NCBI GenBank assembly: GCA_902495525.1 | Contig: CABUXL010000035.1 | Coordinates: forward strand, 1-15,892 | DNA from: an uncultured Collinsella sp. | GTDB lineage: Bacteria > Actinomycetota > Coriobacteriia > Coriobacteriales > Coriobacteriaceae | Reading direction: 5' to 3' | DNA length: 15,892 nt | In this document: positions 6,858 to 13,626 of the stretch, in pieces | How the letters are laid out: every line of letters starts with the position of its first letter | Position numbering within the stretch: the stretch's first letter is position 1 | Position numbers and translations under genes: made by a program | The notes under the pieces: generated by a model | The model's database searches: none | Told to the model about the DNA's origin: nothing | What the model saw: only the letters and a program-made list of their open reading frames with translations

Positions 6858-8042
6858 ATGATCAACGAAACTATGTATGCTCGCGGTGCGGAAAGCTCCA
6901 TCATCCGTGAGATTTTTAGCTATGGCCTTGAGCGCAAGGTGCAGATCGGTGCGGAAAACGTATTCGATTTTTCGCTGGGCAATCCGAGCGTTCCGGCGCC
7001 GGCTGCCGTGGCTGAGTCGATTAAGAAGGCCCTGGAGCTGCCGAGTGATCAGTTGCACGGCTACACCCCCGCTCCGGGCCTGCCGCAATGTCGAGCAGCC
7101 GTCGCCGAATCGCTCAACCGCCGCTTTGGAACGAACTATGAGGGTAAGGACGTCTTTATGACGGTGGGTGCTGCGGCTTCGCTCACCTGTACGCTCAACG
7201 CCGTTACGAACCCGGGCGACGAGGTTATTGTTATCGCCCCGTACTTTCCGGAGTATCGCGTTTGGATTGAGAAGGCCGGCTGCACGTGTGTTGAGGCGCC
7301 TGCTGATGAAGACACGTTCCAGCTGAGCGTGGACAACGTGCTCAAGGCGATCACCGATAAGACGGCTGCCGTCATTATCGACTCGCCCAACAATCCGACC
7401 GGTGCCGTATATACATGCGACACGCTGACGCGACTGGCCAATGTTCTGCGCGAGGCCAACGCTCAGCGCGATTCCGAGAATCCGATTATGCTCATCTCGG
7501 ATGAGCCGTACCGCGAGATCGTGTACGGTGCCGAGGTGCCTTGGGTGCCCTCGATCTACGAGCACACCATCGTGTGCTACTCGTATTCCAAGTCGCTGTC
7601 GCTGCCTGGTGAGCGCGTGGGTTGGATCTTGGTTCCCAACACCAATCCGCAGGCTGCCCGTCTGATGCCGGCTGTTGCGGGTGCTGCCCGTACGCTGGGC
7701 TTCGTGTGCGCGCCGGCGCTCTTTCAGCGCGTAATTATCGACTGCATCGATGAGCCGAGTGACGTTGAGGCCTATGCACGTAACCGCACCGCGCTTACCG
7801 ACGCACTAGCGGAGTATGGCTACACCTATGTTGAGCCGGATGGCGCGTTCTACCTATGGGTGAAAGCGTTGGAGTCCGATGCGAATGCGTTTTGCGAGCG
7901 CGCAAAGAAGTATGAGTTGCTTGCGGTTCCCTCGGACAGCTTTGGTATGCCGGGTTGGTTCCGCCTGGGCTATTGCGTGAGCTACGAAACGATTGTCAAT
8001 TCGCTACCCGCTTGGAAACAGTTGGCGGACGAGTATCGTTAA
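6858..8042 (+). CDS. Pyridoxal-phosphate-dependent aminotransferase, class I/II (aspartate aminotransferase family)
   Basis: A 394-residue cytoplasmic fold-type I PLP enzyme that would move an amino group between an amino acid and a 2-oxo acid. Visible landmarks are PNNPTG (178-182 region), the cofactor-ring aspartate in SDEPYR (D215), the Schiff-base lysine in SYSKSLSLPGERVG (K245) and the carboxylate-binding arginine in WFRLGYC (R369). The length is typical. I chose ATG 6858 because GAAAGGGG lies just upstream; the in-frame start at 6759 sits inside the inverted repeat and would add 33 unrelated residues. The substrate cannot be read from sequence: aspartate, alanine or aromatic acids are all possible. 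It is probably monocistronic. A 165-base gap, with a non-T-rich hairpin at 8077-8107, separates it from the next gene. Confidence 0.9.
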   Translation: MINETMYARGAESSIIREIFSYGLERKVQIGAENVFDFSLGNPSVPAPAAVAESIKKALELPSDQLHGYTPAPGLPQCRAAVAESLNRRFGTNYEGKDVFMTVGAAASLTCTLNAVTNPGDEVIVIAPYFPEYRVWIEKAGCTCVEAPADEDTFQLSVDNVLKAITDKTAAVIIDSPNNPTGAVYTCDTLTRLANVLREANAQRDSENPIMLISDEPYREIVYGAEVPWVPSIYEHTIVCYSYSKSLSLPGERVGWILVPNTNPQAARLMPAVAGAARTLGFVCAPALFQRVIIDCIDEPSDVEAYARNRTALTDALAEYGYTYVEPDGAFYLWVKALESDANAFCERAKKYELLAVPSDSFGMPGWFRLGYCVSYETIVNSLPAWKQLADEYR

Positions 8043-8076
8043 AAGTAAAGCGCTCTGCCTACAATGTTTTACGTGA

Positions 8077-8107
8077 AACGGGGTTTGGTGTTAAGCCGGA
8101 CCCCGTT
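8077..8107 (+). other. Intergenic hairpin after the aminotransferase gene
   Basis: AACGGGGT (8077-8084) pairs perfectly with ACCCCGTT (8100-8107) around a 15-base loop. There is no T run after it, so as a terminator it is weak; it could stabilise the 3' end of the transcript. Confidence 0.35.
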
Positions 8108-8140
8108 GTCATGGACGTTGTGTCTTTGGGATGGAGTGGT

Positions 8141-8170
8141 TTTACGACTATCGAAGGCTATGCGTACAAT
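8141..8170 (+). promoter_or_regulatory. Candidate promoter for the PHP phosphatase gene
   Basis: TTTACG (8141-8146), an 18-base spacer and TACAAT (8165-8170) form a reasonable sigma-70-type promoter ending 37 bases before the ATG. Reading TTACGA instead gives a 17-base spacer. Confidence 0.5.
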
Positions 8171-8207
8171 GAATATAAGCGACGGCCGTGCCAGATAAGG
8201 AGACCTG

Positions 8208-9029
8208 ATGCCCTACCTGCTTTCTTGTGACATTCATACCCATACGATGTTCTCTGCGCATGCATATTCGACCATTGAGGAGAATGTGTACTGGGCGGCA
8301 GAGCGTGGTCTGCAGGTGCTCGGATCTGCCGACCATTTGAGCTCTATGGTTACGGCTTGCCCCAATGACCTGCGCAGTTACCAGTTCTTTATCAACCAGG
8401 ATATCTGGCCGCGCATTTGGAGCGGCGTGCTGGTGCTGCGTGGTGCCGAGGCCGATATCGTTTCGCTGGACGGAAGCCTGTTTGGCGAGGACACTCCTGT
8501 CACGCTCGATATTGCCGGCGATTCGTACAGCCGTCAGCATTCGCTGTTCGATTTGGTTACGCGTAATTTGGATTATTTGGTTGCGAGCGTGCATAATCCG
8601 CAGATTGCTGAAGGCGCGACGCTGGCCCAGACGACCGAGATGTATATCAATGCCCTGGAGCACCCCAAGGTGTTCATGCTGGGTCACACGGGGCGTTCGG
8701 GCGTGCCGTTCGATATCGACGAGGTGCTGTTGGCGGCTAAGGCCAAGCACAAGATTATCGAGATCAACAACCATAGTCTTGAACACGGTGTCGACACTGA
8801 GCATTGGGTCGTATGCCGCAAGATCGCCGAGCGCTGCGCCGAGCTGGGCGTGGGCATTGGCGTTTCGACCGATGCGCACATTGGCATGGCAATTGGTAAG
8901 CTCGATTACGCTCGCAAGATGCTCGACGAGATTCACTTCCCGTTGGATCTGATCGTGACGCGCGATCGCGAGACGCTGCTGCGCGAGATGGCGGCAGCCG
9001 GCGTGTGCGACCTGCGCAAGGGGATATAG
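8208..9029 (+). CDS. PHP-domain metal-dependent phosphatase, YcdX-like
   Basis: A 273-residue cytoplasmic hydrolase of the polymerase and histidinol phosphatase (PHP) superfamily. A full metal-binding set is visible: H10 and H12 (DIHTHT), H18 in the YcdX-like SAHAYST, D42-H43 (ADH), E81 (GAEADI), H129 (SVHN), H160 (LGHTG) and D222/H224 (TDAH). This pattern and length fit the YcdX group, trinuclear-metal phosphatases that act on small phosphate esters. The physiological substrate is unknown. AAGGAG lies seven bases before the ATG. It appears monocistronic, with its own candidate promoter and a terminator shared with the convergent methyltransferase gene. A histidinol-phosphatase role is less likely because no his genes are nearby. 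Confidence 0.87.
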   Translation: MPYLLSCDIHTHTMFSAHAYSTIEENVYWAAERGLQVLGSADHLSSMVTACPNDLRSYQFFINQDIWPRIWSGVLVLRGAEADIVSLDGSLFGEDTPVTLDIAGDSYSRQHSLFDLVTRNLDYLVASVHNPQIAEGATLAQTTEMYINALEHPKVFMLGHTGRSGVPFDIDEVLLAAKAKHKIIEINNHSLEHGVDTEHWVVCRKIAERCAELGVGIGVSTDAHIGMAIGKLDYARKMLDEIHFPLDLIVTRDRETLLREMAAAGVCDLRKGI

Positions 9030-9049
9030 CGGAATTTTTAAACCAAGCG

Positions 9050-9083
9050 AAGGGGGCGGCCCAGACGGGTCGCCCCCTTTCTT
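9050..9083. terminator. Intrinsic terminator between the PHP and rlmD-type genes, probably bidirectional
   Basis: An A-A-GGGGGCG stem arm (9050-9058) continues through gcc to a short agac loop and returns as CGCCCCC-TTT (9071-9080), giving about 13 pairs with one G-T. T-rich sequence follows on the + strand. On the - strand the run out of the stem is less T-rich. Confidence 0.85.
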
Positions 9084-9107
9084 GTCCCAAAAATCTACTA
9101 AGGTTGG

Positions 9108-10556
9108 TTAGCGGCGTTCGAGGACCGCTACGGTTTCGGTGTGGTCGGTATGGGGGAACATGTCGACTGGCGTGATCTTGAGCAGGCGATAGCCTCCGTC
9201 GAGGAGCTGGTGCAGGTCGCGCTCTTGGGTCACGGGGTTGCAGCTGATATAGGTGATGCGGCGCGGCTTAAGTGCGCAGGCAGCTTCGAGGAACTCGGGC
9301 GTGGAGCCGGCGCGCGGCGGGTCGATGGAAAGAACGTCGACGCGTTCGTTGTTGTCGGCGGCATCCAGGATGTAGTCGGTGGCGTCGTCGGCCATAAACC
9401 AAGCGCTGCGGGTGAGGCCGTTGAGCTCGGCATTGCGACGTGCGTCGGCAATGCCCGCCGGGTTGCGCTCAACGCCGAGCAGCATAATGCCGATACCCTT
9501 GTTCTGGGCATCTTTAGCTGCGCACAGGCCGATAGTTCCGCTACCGCAATAGGCATCCATGAGTACGTCGCCCTGCTGCAGGTCCATGCCGTCAATCGCG
9601 AGCTGATAGAGCAGCTCGGTCTGCTGCGGGTTGGTCTGGTAGAACGCGGTGGGGGAGATATCGAACTCGCAGCCGAGCAGCTGGTCGCGCATGCACTCGG
9701 CGCCATATACAATGCGGGTTTCCTCGCCGAGGATAGCGTTGCCGGGACGTCCGTTGATGTTTTGGGCGACGGTGACGATGTGCGGATTGAGTGCGGCGAC
9801 AGCCTCAAAGAACTCCTGCGCATGCGGTAAGTCACGCTGAGCGGTCACGAGCGTAACCATGACCTGGTCGGTACGCCAACCGCAGCGGACGACGGCATAG
9901 CGAAGCAAACCAAGATGCTTGTCCTCATTAAAGGCGGGAATATGCAACCGCTCAGCTTCGCGTGCGATGCCGTTGAGAATCTGACGGGCGCCCGGTGCCT
10001 CGACGGGGCATTCGGGTACGGCAACGATCTTGTGCGTGCCGCGCTCAAAGAAACCGCAACGGACGGCTTCCTCCTTACCGGGAGCAAAGGGAGTGGCAGC
10101 CTTATGACGAAAGCCACGCGGCGCAGGATATTTGCCCGGGTCGCCCAGGGTGACACCCATGCCACGAATAGGATCTACAGCAATGCCCTCACGCTCGCAA
10201 AGCGAAGCAAAAAGCTCCTCCATAGCAGCCTGCTTGGCGGCGAGCTGCTTCTTATAAGGACGATTGAGCGCCGTACACCCACCGCAAGCTTTCATGATGG
10301 AACAAGGAGACTTGGGGTCCACAGCCTTACGCGCAGACGAAGCCGGATCTTTATGCGAGCGCTTGGAGCGAGTCTGAGGCGCCTTATCCCCGCCTCGACG
10401 AGAGTCAGAACGCTTGGCCTTAGCCCTGCTCTTGGTCGATTTGCTTTTTGCAGCTTTAGAAGACTTGGATTTCGTAGAAGATTTCTCCTCCTTCGACCCC
10501 TCAACCGCCTCCACCAAAGCACGACGAGCCCTACGCTCCGCACGAGATTCTGCCAT
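9108..10556 (-). CDS. rlmD: 23S rRNA uracil-C5 methyltransferase, RlmD/RumA family
   Basis: A 482-residue SAM-dependent enzyme that methylates C5 of a uridine in 23S rRNA (U1939 in E. coli numbering for RlmD). The iron-sulphur ligands are C85, C91, C94 (C-x5-CGGC) and C183 (ECPVE). The SAM site is LMDAYCGSGTIGL (332-344). Catalysis uses DPPRAG (412-417), nucleophile C439 in YISCNP and E474 near the C-terminus. Residues 1-82 are a low-complexity Lys/Ser/Arg-rich tail in the place where RlmD usually has a TRAM RNA-binding domain. ATG 10556 is preferred because TGGAG lies six bases upstream; a GTG at 10568 would overlap that site. RlmC, RlmD and the dual-site RlmCD cannot be told apart here. It is monocistronic and divergent from the ABC operon. 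Confidence 0.9.
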   Translation of the reverse strand: MAESRAERRARRALVEAVEGSKEEKSSTKSKSSKAAKSKSTKSRAKAKRSDSRRGGDKAPQTRSKRSHKDPASSARKAVDPKSPCSIMKACGGCTALNRPYKKQLAAKQAAMEELFASLCEREGIAVDPIRGMGVTLGDPGKYPAPRGFRHKAATPFAPGKEEAVRCGFFERGTHKIVAVPECPVEAPGARQILNGIAREAERLHIPAFNEDKHLGLLRYAVVRCGWRTDQVMVTLVTAQRDLPHAQEFFEAVAALNPHIVTVAQNINGRPGNAILGEETRIVYGAECMRDQLLGCEFDISPTAFYQTNPQQTELLYQLAIDGMDLQQGDVLMDAYCGSGTIGLCAAKDAQNKGIGIMLLGVERNPAGIADARRNAELNGLTRSAWFMADDATDYILDAADNNERVDVLSIDPPRAGSTPEFLEAACALKPRRITYISCNPVTQERDLHQLLDGGYRLLKITPVDMFPHTDHTETVAVLERR

Positions 10557-10593
10557 CAATAACTCCACTTATTCATGAATTAAAGCTGCAAGT

Positions 10594-10599
10594 ATTGTA
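10594..10599 (-). promoter_or_regulatory. Candidate -10 box (TACAAT) for the rlmD-type gene
   Basis: On the minus strand TACAAT lies 37 bases before the chosen ATG. No good -35 hexamer stands at 16-18 bases. It is the same hexamer seen before tilS, the aminotransferase and the PHP gene. Confidence 0.35.
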
Positions 10600-10663
10600 C
10601 CGTGCCAAGCCAGCAGACGATATACAAGCGGTTTATTCGTGTCAGTGATAAGCCCAACGACGG

Positions 10664-10802
10664 TTGCCCGCCGCGTGAGGGGTGTGGGGGTTAAGTTTAT
10701 CGCGAGTTCCGCACGAACAGGAGGCCACTTAATGTGGCCTCCGTCGTGAGCAGGACTGTAGAGCAGGAAACTTAACCCCCACACCCCTCACGCGGCGGGC
10801 AA
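10664..10802. repeat. Nested palindrome with 35-bp perfect arms and an inner hairpin
   Basis: The 338-base gap between rlmD and the ABC operon is dominated by this element. Arms 10664-10698 and 10768-10802 are perfect reverse complements of 35 bases, GC-rich, each with its TTAA core near the inner end. The 69-base interior holds a second hairpin: GGAGGCCAC (10720-10728) pairs with GTGGCCTCC (10734-10742), then CACGA (10712-10716) with TCGTG (10744-10748). A 7-base direct repeat GAGCAGG occurs at 10748-10754 and 10761-10767. No coding potential, transposase or flanking duplication is seen. It lies between two divergent candidate promoters, which argues against a terminator and for a MITE- or REPIN-like insertion or a DNA-structural element. 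Confidence 0.9.
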
Positions 10803-10809
10803 ACTCGCC

Positions 10810-10838
10810 TTGTGCTCTATCACGCTAAAGTGTATGAT
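10810..10838 (+). promoter_or_regulatory. Candidate promoter of the amino-acid ABC operon
   Basis: TTGTGC (10810-10815), a 17-base spacer and TATGAT (10833-10838) form a plausible sigma-70-type promoter 56 bases before the lipoprotein ATG. The -35 starts seven bases after the right arm of the nested palindrome. Confidence 0.5.
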
Positions 10839-10894
10839 TCTGGACGTTACACGACTCACTTTACTTAACTAAAGTGCCATCAAGGGGGAATACC

Positions 10895-11755
10895 ATGAAC
10901 ACCGATATGTCTCGTCGTCAGTTTGTTGGTCTAGCCGGCTCGCTCGCCACGGTGCTGGGCCTTGGTCTTGTCGGTTGCGGCGGTGGTGCCGGCAAGGGCT
11001 CTGCTGCCGGTTCTGCCGCAGCCAAGGATGTGAAGGGCGCTGCGGAGTCCAAGAAGCTCGTGGTGGGCTTTGATAAGTCCTATCCTCCGTACGGCTTTGT
11101 GGGCGACGATGGCGAGTACACCGGCTTTGATCTCGATCTGGCCAAGGCCGTTGCCGATAAGCAGGGCTGGGAGGTCAAATACGAGGCCATCGATTGGGAC
11201 GCCAAGGATACGCTGCTTAACTCGGGCGCCATCAACTGCATCTGGAACGGCTTTACCATGGAGGGCCGCGAGGACGACTATACGTTCTCCGAGCCGTACA
11301 TGCTCAATGAGCAGGTGCTGGTGGTCAAGAAGGATGCGGGCATCAAAGGCTGGGACGATCTTGCCGGCAAGACCGTGATTACCCAGACCGATTCCGCTGC
11401 GCAGGATGTGCTAGAGGGTGACCAGAAGGATCTGGCGGCGACGTTTGCCACGCTCGACACGATCGGCGAGTACAACACGGCCTTTATGCAGCTCGAGAGC
11501 GGCGCGGTCGATGCCGTGGCTTGCGACCTTTCGATTGCCCAGTATCAGCTTGCCGCCAAGCCCGATGCTTATACGCAGCTTGATGAGCCGCTGTCCAGCG
11601 AGCACTACGCCGTCGGCTTTAAGAAGGGCGACACCAAGTCGGCCGACGCCGTGACCGAGTCGCTCAAGGCACTCTACGAGGACGGCACGGTCAAGGACCT
11701 GTGCGACAAGTATTCAAGCTATGGTCTTTCCTTCGACAACTGGGTCCTGAAATAG
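10895..11755 (+). CDS. Amino-acid ABC transporter substrate-binding lipoprotein
   Basis: A 286-residue extracellular solute-binding protein of family 3, the capture component for polar amino acids. The signal peptide carries SRRQFV (6-11), which fits the twin-arginine consensus. A hydrophobic stretch and lipobox LVGC follow (25-28), so C28 would be the lipidated first residue of the mature protein. A Gly/Ala/Ser linker (29-50) leads to the binding domain. The family signature is GFDLDLAKAVADKQG (77-91), and the acidic-basic ligand pocket typical of the family follows. ATG 10895 is preferred over an in-frame start seven codons upstream because AAGGGGGAA stands just before it. It is the first gene of a three-gene operon; the ligand (cystine, glutamine, histidine and others are possible) cannot be read from sequence. 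Confidence 0.93.
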   Translation: MNTDMSRRQFVGLAGSLATVLGLGLVGCGGGAGKGSAAGSAAAKDVKGAAESKKLVVGFDKSYPPYGFVGDDGEYTGFDLDLAKAVADKQGWEVKYEAIDWDAKDTLLNSGAINCIWNGFTMEGREDDYTFSEPYMLNEQVLVVKKDAGIKGWDDLAGKTVITQTDSAAQDVLEGDQKDLAATFATLDTIGEYNTAFMQLESGAVDAVACDLSIAQYQLAAKPDAYTQLDEPLSSEHYAVGFKKGDTKSADAVTESLKALYEDGTVKDLCDKYSSYGLSFDNWVLK

Positions 11756-11859
11756 CGGTTTTCCCAGGCACTCGATTTTGCCGTTCAAACCGTCGCTTGC
11801 GTACATTTAGTACGCGGCGCTCCTCTTTCACGGCAAACTCGGGCACCTGGAAAACCCGC
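11755..11859 (+). repeat. 105-nt imperfect palindrome (long intercistronic hairpin) inside the ABC operon
   Basis: The gap between the lipoprotein and permease genes folds in one register (pair positions sum to 23614) into a long hairpin. GCGTAC-attta-GTACGC (11799-11815) forms the tip. There is an unpaired middle, then TTTGCCGT (11777-11784) pairs with ACGGCAAA (11830-11837). Outer segments at 11755-11775 pair with 11839-11859. No T run follows, so it is not a simple terminator. It could hold the upstream mRNA stable or let lipoprotein exceed permease, as REP sequences do in malE-malF. It may equally be a repeat insertion. Confidence 0.8.
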
Positions 11860-11905
11860 TTTGACATTGGGTTCGCTGTTCTGTTGCTGTGAAAGAGAGC
11901 TTAGG

Positions 11906-12559
11906 TTGTCTATTCAGGTCATGATGCAGATGCTTGGCCAGGGATTCTTGGTCAGTTTGCAGTTGTTTGTGCTGACGCTGCTGGGGTCGATTCCGCTGGG
12001 AATCCCCGTGGCGTTTATGCGCATGAGTAAAATTGCGCCGCTCCGCTGGATTGCGCGCATCTATATCTCGGTCATGCGCGGTACGCCGCTCATGCTGCAG
12101 ATGTTTGCCATCTACTTTGCCCCGTACTACGTGTTCGGTATCTCGCTCACGCCCGATTCCAAATGGACGGCGTGCGTCGTGGCATTCATCATCAACTACG
12201 CCGGCTACTTTGCCGAGATCTATCGCTCGGGCCTGCAGTCGATTCCGCGCGGTCAATATGAGGCCGCCGAGGTGCTGGGCTACTCGCGTCTGCAGACGTT
12301 TCTGTATATCGTGATGCCGCAGGTCGCCAAGCGTATTCTGCCGGCGATGGGCAACGAGATCATCACACTGGTCAAGGACACGTCGCTGGCGTTCGCCATC
12401 GGCGTGGGTGAGATGTTCTCGACCGCCAAGGCGCTGGTCGCCTCGCAGGTGAGCATGGTGCCGTTTGCGATTACGGCGTTGATCTACTGGGTCTTTAACT
12501 TTGTGGTCGAGATGCTGCTGGGCGCTGCCGAAAAGAAGCTGGACTATTATCATGACTAA
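11906..12559 (+). CDS. Amino-acid ABC transporter permease
   Basis: About 217 residues of a His/Glu/Gln-type membrane permease. It has several hydrophobic helices, the RGTP motif (59-61 region) and the cytoplasmic EAA loop that contacts the ATPase (YEAAEVLGYSRLQTF, 118-132). The start is uncertain. TTG 11906 follows a GAAAGAGAG purine run and is my choice; ATG 11921 lacks a ribosome site. Starts further upstream, as early as 11861, would encode a Cys-rich stretch unlike the family and lie at the foot of the long hairpin. The transporter would be a homodimer of this single permease, since no second one is present. The stop codon overlaps the start of the ATPase gene by eight bases, which suggests translational coupling. 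Confidence 0.92.
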   Translation: MSIQVMMQMLGQGFLVSLQLFVLTLLGSIPLGIPVAFMRMSKIAPLRWIARIYISVMRGTPLMLQMFAIYFAPYYVFGISLTPDSKWTACVVAFIINYAGYFAEIYRSGLQSIPRGQYEAAEVLGYSRLQTFLYIVMPQVAKRILPAMGNEIITLVKDTSLAFAIGVGEMFSTAKALVASQVSMVPFAITALIYWVFNFVVEMLLGAAEKKLDYYHD

Positions 12560-13316
12560 CTCAGTGATGAAAATCGAAAGCGCGCGTAAGGCGTTTGGCG
12601 GCAATGAGGTGCTCAAGGATATCTCACTCGAAGTCAAGCGCGGTGAGGTCGTGGCGATTATCGGGCCTTCGGGTGGCGGTAAGTCCACGCTGCTGCGCTG
12701 CGCTACGCTGCTCGAGACACTCGACGGTGGCTCGCTTTCGTTTGGCGACCTTGCCGTTGCGACGGACGCGGGGCCGGGTGCGGTCTATGCGAAAGGCGAC
12801 GTGCCCAAACAGGCGCGCTCGCGGTTTGGCCTGGTGTTCCAGAACTACAATCTGTTCCCGCACTATACCGTGATGAAAAACATCATCGACGCGCCGATCC
12901 GCGTGCTTAAGCGCCCGCGCGAGCAGGCGGAAGCTCGTGCGTATGAATTGATTGCTCAGATGGGGCTTATGGGCAACGAGAATAAGGTTCCGTGTGAGCT
13001 TTCGGGCGGTCAGCAACAGCGTGTGAGTATCGCCCGCGCACTGGCGCTCGACCCGGAGATCTTGTTCTTTGACGAGCCGACCTCGGCGCTCGATCCCGAG
13101 CTAACGGCCGAGGTGCTACGTGTCATTAAGGACCTTGCCGCGCAGAATATGACGATGGTGATCGTGACCCATGCGATGCAGTTTGCGCGCGATGTTGCCG
13201 ACCGCGTGGTCTTTATGGACGGCGGTCGTATTGTCGAGGAGGGTCCTGCCGAGCAGGTCATCGACCATCCGCGCGAGCGGCGCACGCGTGAGTTCTTGAG
13301 CCGTATCGAGGGATAG
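12552..13316 (+). CDS. Amino-acid ABC transporter ATP-binding protein
   Basis: A 254-residue cytoplasmic ATPase that powers the importer. Walker A is GPSGGGKST (38-46), the Q-loop is VFQNYNLFPH (Q97), the ABC signature is LSGGQQQR (150-157), Walker B is LFFDEP (171-176) and the switch histidine is H207. An insert between the first strands and the Q-loop (about 66-91) is longer than in GlnQ, closer in length to HisP-like ATPases. ATG 12552 begins inside the permease gene; an earlier in-frame start (12501) would read 17 residues out of the permease frame and is not credible. No strong ribosome site stands before 12552, in keeping with coupling to the permease. Confidence 0.95.
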   Translation: MTNSVMKIESARKAFGGNEVLKDISLEVKRGEVVAIIGPSGGGKSTLLRCATLLETLDGGSLSFGDLAVATDAGPGAVYAKGDVPKQARSRFGLVFQNYNLFPHYTVMKNIIDAPIRVLKRPREQAEARAYELIAQMGLMGNENKVPCELSGGQQQRVSIARALALDPEILFFDEPTSALDPELTAEVLRVIKDLAAQNMTMVIVTHAMQFARDVADRVVFMDGGRIVEEGPAEQVIDHPRERRTREFLSRIEG

Positions 13317-13349
13317 GCTCAGGTATTTACTCAACTATTAATTGAGGCG

Positions 13350-13386
13350 AAGCCGCCACAGGTCTTACGGTCTGTGGCGGCTTTTT
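13350..13386 (+). terminator. Intrinsic terminator of the ABC operon
   Basis: AAGCCGCCACAGG pairs with TCTGTGGCGGCTT (13350-13362 with 13371-13383, one G-T) around an 8-base loop and is followed by a T run. It stands 33 bases after the ATPase stop. Confidence 0.92.
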
Positions 13387-13626
13387 GTTTACATCGACGG
13401 GGTTCAATAATTGCCTCACAAGCTTGTCTCTTCCTCTCGCCGCCTGTATTCATACGTGTGCCGAAAGGTGTGCATGGACGGTCGCCCGTGAGGGTAGGGT
13501 GGTGGCATAGGACATTTGGAGGGTGAGTCGGCTCGGCTGCCGACCATGCTGCTCCCGGGATGGCACCGACCGCGAACTCTCCCCGTTGGCGTCGCGCATT
13601 GCGCGCGGCCCTGCAAGGAGGTCATC
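13387..13626 (+). other. Non-coding leader region of the EF-G-like gene
   Basis: The gap from 13317 to 13626 holds the preceding terminator and then about 240 bases without a credible gene. I see no convincing promoter hexamer pair. The last 100 bases look structured: GTCGGC (13527-13532) pairs with GCCGAC (13539-13544), and CGCGC (13593-13597) pairs with GCGCG (13601-13605) just before the AAGGAGG ribosome site. A GGGATGGCACCGACCGCG stretch near 13557-13574 loosely recalls the T-box core, but the spacing is wrong and no specifier stem or antiterminator is evident. Confidence 0.3.

Noticed and set aside
8148..9830. Antisense frames of 262 and 229 codons over the PHP and rlmD-type genes
   Set aside because: Both are shadows of well-supported genes carrying full active-site motifs.
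10569..10784. 71-codon minus-strand frame in the rlmD-ABC gap
   Set aside because: Most of it reads through the nested palindrome, with no ribosome site or recognisable protein.
10664..10802. Nested palindrome as a terminator
   Set aside because: Both flanking genes are transcribed away from it and no T tract follows the stems.
13557..13574. T-box riboswitch in the EF-G leader
   Set aside because: The GGG and TGG elements are misplaced by one base. No specifier stem I, antiterminator/terminator pair or aminoacyl-tRNA gene supports it.
13516..13626. Upstream in-frame TTG start for the EF-G-like gene
   Set aside because: It would add 37 Pro/Arg-rich residues unlike the family, while ATG 13627 has a strong AAGGAGG site.
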